DNA of 64,000 nt from Macrostomum hystrix (Eukaryota; Platyhelminthes; Macrostomidae), in assembly GCA_950097015.1 (NCBI GenBank), contig CATNEN010000002.1, positions 4,681,001-4,745,000 on the forward strand, read 5' to 3'. Within the stretch, counting starts at the first letter, position 1. Every line of letters begins with the position of its first letter. Shown one piece after another: positions 8,935 through 18,736 of this stretch. The translations under genes and the position numbers were made by a program. Below the pieces are notes generated by a model. That model had not been told where the DNA came from, made no database searches, and was given only the letters and a program-made list of their open reading frames with translations.

Positions 8935-10923
8935 TCGCGACCCACATAGCAGCTGGCCACAAACAAGATCATTAATCTTAGGGCCGGGTTTGGGGCGGCG
9001 GTGAATTAAGTAGCCGTCGAATCCCTTTTCCCTGGATCTGTCTAGACCCCTGTAGGAATGACTGATCGCGGCCATAACTTTTATTGTATGAGTAGTTTAG
9101 GTCATAATTCCCCTCCAAACCGCGATCAGATATCGGGAATCACTCGGGCGTTATGAGTGATCATTAATTCTTCATGTCCCCACTTCTTTACAGTATTCGA
9201 GCCTAGCTCGACTTTATGACCTTCCTCCTTTTAGATACATGTAAATGTCACTGTAGGCAGGTCGGCGCCTGCGCTTCCCATTGTCCCGGCGGAGTAACAA
9301 CCATTGGCCGACTGCCGACGGCTGTTCGCGCAGAACATCTGTCGTTTCCCGCCGTCGGTTCATTGGGTAATCGGGGCGGCCCATCGCCGCTCGATTCCCC
9401 GTTGACAGGCTGGCGCGAATGCGGGCTGCTTTGATGGATGTCGGGGTTGGCGTGCTGCAAGACTATTTAAGCAAGCGCTCCGCGCTGCTCCCTCTAGGAC
9501 CCCTCTTCCTTCGGGAAACTCACCTTCATCTCCCCCGCCGGATTCACCTTTGCCGGGCCGGACTCCCACCGGACCCAGGACTTATACTCCGGACCCAATT
9601 CTCCACATAGGGCTTAGACCCTAGAGCTATAAGCTCAGATCAGCGCTCACAGGCCCATTGCCTGTTTCCCTCCCCCTCGTAGCGACAGCCACCTCTTTAG
9701 GTGAGCCTTCTAATTGAGCCTTTGAGCTCCTGGTGCGTTGGCCCCTGCCAGCATCGCAATAAGCTTATCCCTTCTCTGCCTTGCTATCTTTGCCCTACCT
9801 CTCCCCGAGAACTACGGGATTGCAGCACGCGGCCGATCGACATCCGGATAAGTAACCCGCGCAGCGGTCTTTAATTGCTAATCCTAAGGGACCCTTTATT
9901 AAGCTAGGCGGCACTTTAGTGGGCAAGGGGGTAGGACTCTTGGCTTAATAAACATTACAATTCTAGCCACTAATTACTTTAGGCCAATTTAAAAACAATC
10001 TAAATCCTCTCATCCTGCGTCCGCCTCTGTTTTATTTATCTGTTAGACAGCCCTCAGAGATGAGTGGCTAATCTCCTAGGGGGTGGGCTCTGGTGATGCC
10101 GAGCCGAAGGCTGTGGCAGGAAGACAACTGTACGCGCGCATAAGAGTAATAAGGAGCTAGGGATTCGCGAGTAAAATGCGGAACGTAGCGTGTGCATTGC
10201 TGCCTAGTGGCGGGGGATTCCTTGGCCGGCTTTCCTCGCTCACTGGCGGATTCCAGTGTACGCGTCAAATTCCTTTGCCAATTGAGTTCTCCTACTATTC
10301 CCCGCCTCTCGTAACCGCGGCCATGGGAGCGAGAGGTGTGACCTAATAATCATCGCTTGCGTAATCACTTAGCCAGTGTTCTGCTTAATCTCTCCAGCCT
10401 CTGATTTCCTCATCTCACACAGATTCGGATTTGTTAGTTACTTAATGTGTAGGCTGCAGTCTAATGTAAAGAATGTGTTTGATGTTTCATGAGTAGGATT
10501 CCGGCTATGGATTTTCATTCGAGTTCTGAGTACCACCTTTCTAGACCCCTGTAGCGCGAATTCAGGAATCCCCTTTTGAGGCGTGTCTCGATCCATTCTG
10601 GGGCTCTCACCCCAGTCTAAAACGGAAGTTGCAGAATGCCCTATTTTCCGGCTTGTCTAGATCTGCGTGATAAACTAGGAGCTGTGTACTCCGGGGACCC
10701 AAGTTCCCAAATGCCTGCGGTGGCAACGTAGGCGCATTGGGTGGTGGCGCTACCCGAGATCATCTATCCGCTTTGCCGATAGCCTTTCCGCAGTTCTGTG
10801 ACAAGAGCCTAGGCCGATTCGACCACCGCTACCAAGGTTAGGAGTCAGTTGCGCACGTACTACTGACGACAGTAGGCTGTCTAGCCCTGTCCTGTCCGAT
10901 TCCGGATAGTCCGAAGCCTCTCT
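8935..10923. other. GC-rich island, probably transposon-derived, no gene seen
   Basis: The sequence changes abruptly from AT-rich to GC- and CpG-rich at about 8935, right at the uncertain 5' edge of the transposase gene, and continues to about 12.1 kb. It holds a TATA-like site (gactatttaagcaagcg, about 9461-9477) followed by pyrimidine-rich sequence, and two copies of tctagacccctgtag (9041 and 10540). This recalls LTR or promoter sequence of a retroelement, but I could not define LTR ends, a primer-binding site or any gag/pol coding sequence. Confidence 0.35.
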
Positions 10924-11901
10924 CTCTAGACCAGGGGTACGCAAACTCCGGCCCGCGGGCCAGATGCGGCCCTCGAAGCTTCCAAATCCGGCCCGTTGCA
11001 CCTTCTGACATCTACAGTGTCCTGTTTCATCTCACTCGTGTCTAATCTCTCCCGTGTCTAATCTCTCCCGTGTCTCATCTCTCCCGTGTCTCATCTCTCC
11101 CGTGTCTCATCTCTCCCGTGTCTCATCTCTCCCGTGTCTCATCTCTCCCGTGTCTCATCTCTCCCGTGTCTCATCTCTCCCGTGTCTCATCTCTCCCGTG
11201 TCTCATCTCTCCCGTGTCTCATCTCTCCCGTGTCTCATCTCTCCCGTGTCTCATCTCTCCCGTGTCTCATCTCTCCCGTGTCTCATCTCTCCCGTGTCTC
11301 ATCTCTCCCGTGTCTCATCTCTCCCGTGTCTCATCTCTCCCGTGTCTCATCTCTCCCGTGTCTCATCTCTCCCGTGTCTCATCTCTCCCGTGTCTCATCT
11401 CTCCCGTGTCTCATCTCTCCCGTGTCTCATCTCTCCCGTGTCTCATCTCTCCCGTGTCTCATCTCTCCCGTGTCTAATCTCTCCTGTTTCTCATCTCTCC
11501 CGTGTCTAATATCTCCTGTTTCTCATCTCTCCCGTGTCTAATATCTCCTGTTTCTCATCTCTCCCGGGTCTAATCTCTCCCCTGTCTTATCTCTCCCGTG
11601 TCTCATCTCTCTCGTGTATCATCTTTCTGTGTCTCATCTCTCCCGTGTCTCATCTCTCCCGTGTCTCATCTCTCCCGTGTCTCATCTCTCCCGTGTCTCA
11701 TCTCCCCAGTGTCTCATCTCTCCCGTGTCTCATCTCTCCCGTGTCTAATATCTCCTGTTTCTCATCTCTCCCGTGTCTCATCTCTCCCGTGTCTCATCTC
11801 TCCTCTATCTCATATTTATACAGTCAATGCGGCCCGCTGTCGTCTTTTAGGTTCTCTCTTTGGCCCGCCAGTAAATAAGTTTGCCTACCCCTGCTCTAGA
11901 C
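10924..11901. mobile_element. Non-autonomous hAT-type element with internal minisatellite
   Basis: Termini CAGGGGTACGCAAACT (from 10932) and its inverted counterpart AGTTTGCCTACCCCTG (ending 11893) are flanked by an exact 8-bp duplication, ctctagac, at 10924-10931 and 11894-11901. An 8-bp target duplication and CAGGGGT..CAAAC ends, with nearby 'ggcccgcgggcc', are typical of hAT elements. The element has no transposase. Its interior is mostly the 16-bp array at 11041-11815. Confidence 0.85.
11041..11815 (+). repeat. 16-bp minisatellite inside the hAT element
   Basis: About 48 copies of ctctcccgtgtctcat. The first ~27 are perfect; later units drift (tctaatatctcctgtt and others). Because 16 is not a multiple of three, three plus-strand frames read the same 16-residue cycle. 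These are not genes. Confidence 0.97.
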
Positions 11902-12384
11902 TTTTAGCCGGTTTCGAGCATTGCTTGGGGTAGGCACGGCAGTCATGCCTGTGGCCTATGGGACGAGTGGGACTGGCCAGCCTGAGGCCGATAGGACCAC
12001 TCCCTGCATCTACTGAACCTCCTCATCTCTCCCTTCATCTCCTCTCTCTCTCCGCGACATCTCGCGAGTTGCTAGGCGGATATTTAATCGACTATGTCGC
12101 CCGCCTCTAGCAATCATCTCTCATGAGGGCAGGTCAGCGGTTGCAAAACACCCAAACCATGTCAGGATGATCTTCTCCATGACTAACCATTTCAATTCAT
12201 GTAAACCCTTAACAGAAATGATAATTAAAACGTTTCATTTGATGGCCATCATATGAAAGAACATTAAAAGCCATTGGACCCGTAAGTACGAGTAACATTT
12301 TGATAGAAAAGCGCAAACTATAAATAATTGTAAAGTCTGACATTACAGCTTCGTGAAAATTAATCAGCCAATTAGTCAACATGG
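11902..12384. other. End of GC-rich island and Ig-gene 3' flank
   Basis: GC-rich sequence continues to about 12130, then returns to AT-rich DNA. This stretch should hold the last exon(s) of the minus-strand Ig gene, after the phase-1 donor at 12481, but I could not identify a convincing one. Confidence 0.35.
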
Positions 12385-12470
12385 TATTTATACTGTCAAT
12401 GCGGCCCGCTGTCGTCTCATCTCTCCCGTGTCTCATCTCTCCCGTGTCTCATCTCTCCCGTGTCTCGTCT
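12385..12470. repeat. Rearranged fragment of the hAT element
   Basis: tatttatactgtcaatgcgg and the following cccgctgtcgtc match the element's unique right part (about 11815-11845). Here that part is followed by three 16-bp units, whereas in the intact element the units come before it. The fragment ends about 10 bp from the exon 3 donor of the Ig gene. Confidence 0.85.
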
Positions 12471-12481
12471 CATGAACTTAC

Positions 12482-14497
12482 TGAGTACGTCAACTTCGAG
12501 AAAAGCGTACTTCATATAGTTTCCAATGCTGCACCGAAAATAGCCTTTATTGTTACCGTTGCAGCTTCTCACAGTAAGCACAGAGCCGTTTGCGTTGTCC
12601 TCAATCATAACATCGCTCTGCGTGGTCAGGTTGATGTAACTTTCAGGTGATGTCGTGTTGCTGGCGCGGAAATGCCACTGTACGCTGTCAGTGTTACTGC
12701 GCTTACTGCACCTGAGCTCAACTCTGCTCAGCTTTGAAACCCAGATCGGAACAGCTGCGACATCCACTGGCGGGGACCTCATTTCAACTAAATAGAAAAA
12801 CTGTACGTGTTTGTAGTACTATATAGAGTTTACTCAAACGGAAAAAAAATTACATAATAAAATACTCACGGGAGTAGAGTTTAGTCATTCGGCCCTCTAT
12901 TAGTAGCTTAGTGGGGCCTTTCAAGACGCCAAAAGCTTCGTATGAGATCAAATTATTCTCTTTGTCGGCGCACTTATAGTACGTGTAGCCGCCATCGTGG
13001 TCCTTGCTTAGCTGAGTAGTTGACAACATTAACTGCCTGCTCCTCTGCCCTTCAATCTCCTCAAACCTGATCGATGCCTCCCTGTACTTATACCACCGAA
13101 GAGACTCCACCGTCAACGTCAGCGTGCAGGTCAGAGAGATATCGTCTTTGGGAGCAACAAAAATCTTCATTGAACTGTTCTCAGGCGGCACTGGTTGGGA
13201 AAAATTATCACCAGCTTTAAAAAAGTTATCATGGACTCGTGGACTGAACATACTTATCGTGAAAATTGTACTTTTTGTTTTTTTTCTGTACTGTTGCTCC
13301 TGTTTATTGCCAGTTGCAATTCATTATAGATTTTCCGACCCTGTTCGCGCTATCCTCCTACAGTCAGGCCCTAAGTTCTTGATTCTTTTCATTATTGATC
13401 TATCGATATTATCGATTAACAACAACAACAACAACAACAACAAAATACGCAAGCCCAAACGTCAGGGGGGCGGCGTCAAATGATGCGCCGCAGAGCCAGC
13501 GCGCGAACATGGTCCGCGCCGGAGGCAGTGTCGGGCGCCCTGGCGTCGCTCAGCAGGCAGTCGACGGGTCCGAGCCTGGCCGCGCCTGAACGGGCCCTGC
13601 AGGGTGAGCAGAAGGACGTCCTGGGCGGGCTGGCGGCAGTAGCTTTCGGCCCGAATGACGTGGCCCGCTAGTCGAAGTCGTCGCTGGCGCAGGCGCTGGC
13701 GCTAATAACAGAGAAATTATCGATTATTAGAGCGTTTGCCTCTCTCACCAAAGTCCCTGAACTCGATTCTGCAGATTATGAGAGGCCATATTGATTTGGG
13801 GCGCAGCAGTGAAAAAGGTATTGGTGACTGGTCTTGTAATTTACGGCCTTAAGGGGCCAACCTTCAAGGGCACAGTGAAATTTACACTGCCTGACGATGA
13901 GAAAGTCAGAGCAGGTGTATGCACCTGTGTGAGCGCGTGCCTGCGCTCAATCTGTGTGCGAGTGAGCTCAGGAGTCGGCGAAATGGACAGAATTGCCTCC
14001 TCGCTGGCAGTGGAATTAGAGTCACCAAATGATGTGCCGACCATTACCGGCATAAGTATTTTTGTTCAGTCAACTCCTCGGTCTTGAAATTAGTTAAGTA
14101 CAAAACTACGAGTAATATGCAAGTATTTTAGAGCACTCCAGCTGTACTCACATTCGGTAAAAACGAACTGATGTACTCTATACTTATTATTAGTCAATGG
14201 AGGCTCCATCACACAGTAGAATGAGCCAAATCTTTTATCATCAGTGCTGATAGTCAGGGTTGCCTCAGTGCCAATCACGCTGCCATTCTTCAATCAGAAT
14301 TTGAACCGGCTCGGTGGAGACACTACACAGAGCGGCTGACTCCCACCCGTTACTGCCGTGTAGCGCCTCACGGACAGCACGTCCAGCTCCGCAGAGAATC
14401 GCTGGCCTACCGTCAAAGCTTGCGCGGCTGAATCAAAGGGCGCATAGCTAATCCGCAAGAAGAGCAGGTAGGCAACAGACATTGTTGGTTGAAACAT
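12482..14497 (-). CDS. Immunoglobulin-superfamily gene, 3 exons seen, in-frame TGA in exon 1
   Basis: Minus-strand exons are 14497-14152, 13190-12870 and 12787-12482. Each is followed by a phase-1 donor (T|GTGAGT, C|GTGAGT, A|GTAAGT), the usual layout of shuffled Ig modules. Exon 1 encodes a hydrophobic leader (SVAYLLFLRI) and an Ig domain with its first Cys (PLCVV) and a FGSFYC motif. Exon 2 encodes an Ig domain with LTC, LRWYK and a D-x-G-x-Y..C motif. Exon 3 encodes a third with LRC, VQWHF and KGYFRC, plus N-glycosylation sites. The joins work in phase. Exon 1 has a TGA at 14294-14296 where the core Ig Trp is expected, 11 residues after the Cys, so this is either a pseudogene, an allele or a sequencing error. 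No membrane segment or 3' end was found. It is probably a secreted or cell-surface receptor. Confidence 0.6.
13418..13444 (+). repeat. (AAC)n microsatellite
   Basis: Eight to nine AAC units in the intron between Ig exons 1 and 2. A GC-rich block (13460-13690) follows; its short open frame has no recognisable domain. Confidence 0.95.
13728..14050 (+). mobile_element. tRNA-derived SINE, 5'-truncated copy
   Basis: It shares the gcgtttgcctctc head, the tttggggcgcag block, cactgcctgacgatgagaaagtc, and the 3' block ending gatgtgcc with the other copies in this window. The A-box end and the (ATT)n tail are missing. It lies in an Ig-gene intron. Confidence 0.85.
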
Positions 14498-16319
14498 GCT
14501 TTCTGTCCTGATATGCTGGTGAAGAAAGCCAGAACATTGTGTAAGAAGAAGGCACAGCTTTTTTGTAGAATGAAAAACTTCATTTTGTTTAAGTAAGACC
14601 GGAAAATGCGCCCTAGCTGTTAGTCCCAATTGACCCTAAATTGTTTATAAAAAAATCTACCCCTACTGAATAGGTAACTGATAAAGAATCTGATTTTCAA
14701 AATAAACGTTAATGGCAAGGTTGATGAACACTCATATAGCTCATTAATACCCAGCTTAATTGATCCGGTTGACCAGAAAGACGTGGCGATCTGTCACCGA
14801 GAATTGAATGCTTTTAGTCAAGATTTTCGAGACAGTTGAATTCCCGCTGCTATTAAACATACCAGCCTCGACTGGCCAGCCTCGAGTGCCACGACATACA
14901 GAGGCTGCGGGTGACCAGGTATGCTACTGCTATGGATTACTTAAGCATATACTAGCCTCCACTGCAGCAACTCATTCCAGAAAGCCTCCCCGAGTTTGAT
15001 GCATGACTGAAAGCAGTGTACGATATTAACGGCAATAAGACCAGGCTGTTTTATCCGGAGAACTTTATCGGAAAGTTTTATACTACGGAGCATTTCAAAT
15101 ACCCACTGCCTATAGTTCCCAAACCGAATGACAGATTATCGTGAAAGTCCACCACATGGATACAAAATTTCCTTCAGATTTGAGAGCCCAGCTGAGGCCA
15201 GCCTGGCTCAGATCTCTCAAAACGCCCACCCACCCCCGCTTCCCATTGTTCTGGTTCACTCAAGCGTGACGGGAGCTTAAGCTTTAAATTTCCTTTACAT
15301 TTGCGCAAACCCTTAGTAATTTTCCCCAACGCATTGTGAATTTATTGATCTCCCCAATGTAATCTTTAAGACAAGTATTTTCATAAGTTGTTTAGATAAT
15401 TATCAAGTAAATTCATAATTAATGCGCTGTTGCGAATGAATATGAACATCAGCCGCCCCATATCCCCCAAGCTTACTGTACAACGTCGGGCCAATCAAAG
15501 CGCGTGGCAGGGCTCGGTTGTAAGTTAATGTATAAATGTATAAATAATACACGTGGTGAGTGGTGAATAGGAATATTCGTGCAATCAAAGTTTTGGAATA
15601 AGTGTTTAAATTGTTGAATTGGGCAAATTCAGATCCATTTGGAAGCCTGAGTAGACTGGAAACCTCAGATCAGTGCGTATATAAATGGGAAAAAACAGTG
15701 GATTTACATGTGTTATAACTAGAGTGTCTTGCCCCTCGGACACTAGCTTGCTACCAATGAGACAATAAATGTGATATAAAATCTGAAGGGATAGAAGTAT
15801 AGAGCACATAAGTGACTCATGTATTCGTTTCGAACTAATTGTTTAGAATTGTTATAATAACCAGAAAGTTTGAATTCTAAGGAAACTGGAGCTCTTAGTG
15901 GAATTCAGAGAAAGCACTTCGATTGAAATTGAGATTGTGCATGAACGCCTGTCCACGCTGTTTCGTGCGATTCTGAAAATTAAAGAACGAGCCGTCTTGG
16001 TCAACTGAGGTTGAGCAAGACGCGCTGTTGTGCTATTGTAAGAATTGGTATGCGACACTTTTACTGGCAGCCGGAACTTCTCATTAATCTATTAATAGAC
16101 TTCTCATGCTGCTGTTTGTGACAGCTGCGCTTTGATGTCCACGGCGAAGCATCTGATCGGACTACTTAACTGTAAACAGTAAAAGTCTAGGAAAATGAAC
16201 AACTGCGTAGTCCATTTCGAGAATTTCGAATCCGAGTCCAGGGGTATGTGACCTATCAGCAATACGATTACGAGGGTACTTATTGCCTCAGCTAAGCAGC
16301 TGAGAAATAAAGGTAACTA
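14498..16319. other. Intergenic DNA, no gene seen
   Basis: AT-rich sequence with only short frames. 14.8-15.15 kb has a coding-like composition but no recognisable domain or splice pattern; it may be a decayed element. Confidence 0.4.
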
Positions 16320-16947
16320 TTAACAGTAGAACTACCAAGGGGGGGGGAAATCTCCCCCCTGACAATTTTTTGCTGCAACCGAACGGAACAATGCAAGCAC
16401 ACGAAACTCAAGAACACGGGCCAACTTTTTGTTGCGCATCTTCTGAAACAAGAAACAAGTCGCTAGCTCTTCAGACCGTCGAGATATTCAATGTTTCTGG
16501 CCGAAGGTCCGATTTTTCCTATAAGAGCTAGTGTATTTCATACACCGATTATTCAATCAGTTCAATCAATCAGTTCATGCACTATAAACGAATTTGCACT
16601 GCGCCTCAGTGCGGCCTTTCCAGACCTTCAAACTTTATCAGCATCATCTCCGTCTTTGGTGGACACCTACATTTATCTAGACGGACTGCGGGACCTTCAA
16701 ATGCAAAAAATGTGGAAATAGGCCACTCTGGACACCCTGACGCGAATTTCTAAATTTTCACTACTGAAGCCTAAATATTAGGCGCAGCTCAACTACAGGA
16801 CACCATCGCCTAGTCTGTCAACCAATCAGTCACCACCCTACGCGGTTAGCTTTCAGGCGCTGCCAAAAATGTTCTCAGCGGGGGGGGGTAAATCCCCCCC
16901 TTGGTATAAAAACGGGCGGCAAAATGGCTTGGTAGTCCAACTGTTAA
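16320..16947. mobile_element. TTAA-flanked MITE, copy 1
   Basis: A 620-bp element (16324-16943) is bounded by TTAA at 16320-16323 and 16944-16947. Terminal inverted repeats are CAGTAGAACTACCAAG and, inverted, CAGTTGGACTACCAAG (14 of 16 match). Poly-G/poly-C tracts lie just inside both ends. TTAA duplication fits piggyBac or Kolobok superfamilies. It has no transposase frame. A second copy lies at 34.6 kb. Confidence 0.85.
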
Positions 16948-18224
16948 CTAAGGTAATTCTTTTTATGGGCGCCTAGGATCTCGACCCATTCGACGATTTG
17001 AATTAACTGTACAGTCCTTGGATGCGCCGCGCAATAGATCGTGCAGATGAGGCTGTGCCTACTGATCCTACTTGGTTAGGTATACCTTCAATATAGTCAA
17101 CTTGTGTCTTCATATGGCGGGTAAAGTTGATCAATTATTTACATTCTTGCAAAAAAACTGATTTCCAGTTAAGAAAGTATAATTTGATGCTTACTGTTTT
17201 CAAGTTCGATAACTAATTCTTGTTCTCGACTTTTATAACTTAACCTGTTTTACCGCCAATGACTGGTCGTAAAACATTAAAATTGACGTAAAATTTCATT
17301 ATATTCAGTCAGAACACTAAAATAAGTAGCGTAGCAGAGAATCTATCTATAAAATTATTGAAGCGGCTAAAAAGATTCCTGACCTTTACGAAGCAATCGG
17401 AACGAATCTGATAGAATGTAAGGTAAGAAATATAACGCAGGATCTACTGTACACATTGTAAAATTACAGCAAAAGAGAGTAAAAGTTATATAAAACAAAA
17501 AAGTTGTTTTGGCTGATATAAAAATTACGAGTAATGAAAAGCACTTAGCAATGAATCAGGCAGGAGGCACAGCTAAATGTGATTGAAGCAAATTTTAAAT
17601 ATCCATTCAACGCACTGTACGGTATTTTACTCTTCTACTCGGTAATGTCATTTGAATACATCGACAAGAAATTTTACAGCTAAAATAAACTTGTTGATGA
17701 TAAGTTTAATCATTTAACTGCTAGCTAAGCACAAAGTTAAGTACACATATTTATAAAACGAAACGTTAAAAAGCACACAGAACTAGAAATATCTGCCTCT
17801 TGCATGGTTGCTAGAATACACTAATCGCTATCACATGTACGCTCGTATATGTATCGAAATATCCACTGCTTGACAAGCAAAAACTATTTAAAAATAAGCA
17901 TAACAGGACTGCAAGGGTCCGAACAAACAGCAGGCAATAGAAGGCAAATAACAAGAGATGAAAATATTTTGGCATTGCGTGGACAAAAAATTCTTTTCAA
18001 TAAACCGTAAGGGCGCTTATCATGCACTAGTACGAGTATATGGCAACTAGACATTAGAAATTCTAAGGAAAAATGTAACTGCTTGTTTTTTAGGCATCCT
18101 GGTATTCACGCAAATTCCATCGGCGATTTAACACAGGTAAGAAATGTGTACATTTAGCCATGGGATTAAGTATGCTTGTTCAAATCATGTTGAAACTATC
18201 AAATCTCACTAAAAATACCCTATT
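16948..18224. other. Intergenic DNA, no gene seen
   Basis: AT-rich, with only short frames. It contains two TACGAGTA octamers and no recognisable element. Confidence 0.45.
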
Positions 18225-18562
18225 GATAATAATAATAATAATAATGGAGGAGGGCTGCGGGCAATAATTTAGTGACTCTAGACCCACAGCCAGCGAGGAG
18301 GCAATGCCCATTCCGCTGACTCCTGAGCACACACGCACACAGATACCGGAAGCAGGCACACGCTCACAAGGGGTGTGTACATCTGCCGTGACTTTCTCAT
18401 CATCAGGCAGTGTACACTTTCACTGTGCATTGGAGGTTGGTCCTCAAGGGTGTAAATTGCACGACAAGCCCCCAAGCCTTCTCTCCCCAGCTGTACCCCA
18501 AATAAATGTGGCCTCGCCACTGAATCGAGCTCAGGGCCTTGGTGCGAAAGGCAAACGCGTTT
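18225..18562 (-). mobile_element. tRNA-derived SINE
   Basis: Minus orientation: the (ATT)n tail appears as aataataataat at 18226-18244, followed by the ggagggctgcgggcaat block, and running to the gcctttcgcacc head near 18550. The 5' A-box region is missing. Confidence 0.9.
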
Positions 18563-18736
18563 TCAGAGAGAATTCGCAGTTGTGGCATTAAGCCCCTTTA
18601 TGATGACAATTTAAATGCCAAAGACGCCAGAAAAAAATTCTTGACCTTCATGCTGATAAAATGACCATCCTACAATCATTTCTAATTCCTACGGCATTCC
18701 TACAAGCGTACTCAATAGGCATGTGCGAGTCGATTG

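Noticed and set aside
8809-9075. Upstream minus-strand frame starting MAAISHSYRG as the N-terminus of the transposase
   Set aside because: It enters the HTH exon in the wrong frame; only a slip at the A7 run would join them, which I cannot support.
11054-11541. Three overlapping plus-strand frames repeating SHLSRVSSLPCLISPV
   Set aside because: The 16-bp unit reads identically in all three frames; it is the minisatellite within the hAT element.
12209-12436. Hydrophobic minus-strand frame as the membrane-spanning last exon of the Ig gene
   Set aside because: It overlaps the hAT fragment, and I could not find an acceptor giving a convincing phase-1 join, so I left the Ig 3' end open.
13480-13671. 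GC-rich 63-codon frame in an Ig-gene intron
   Set aside because: No recognisable domain; the open frame is expected from GC-rich composition.
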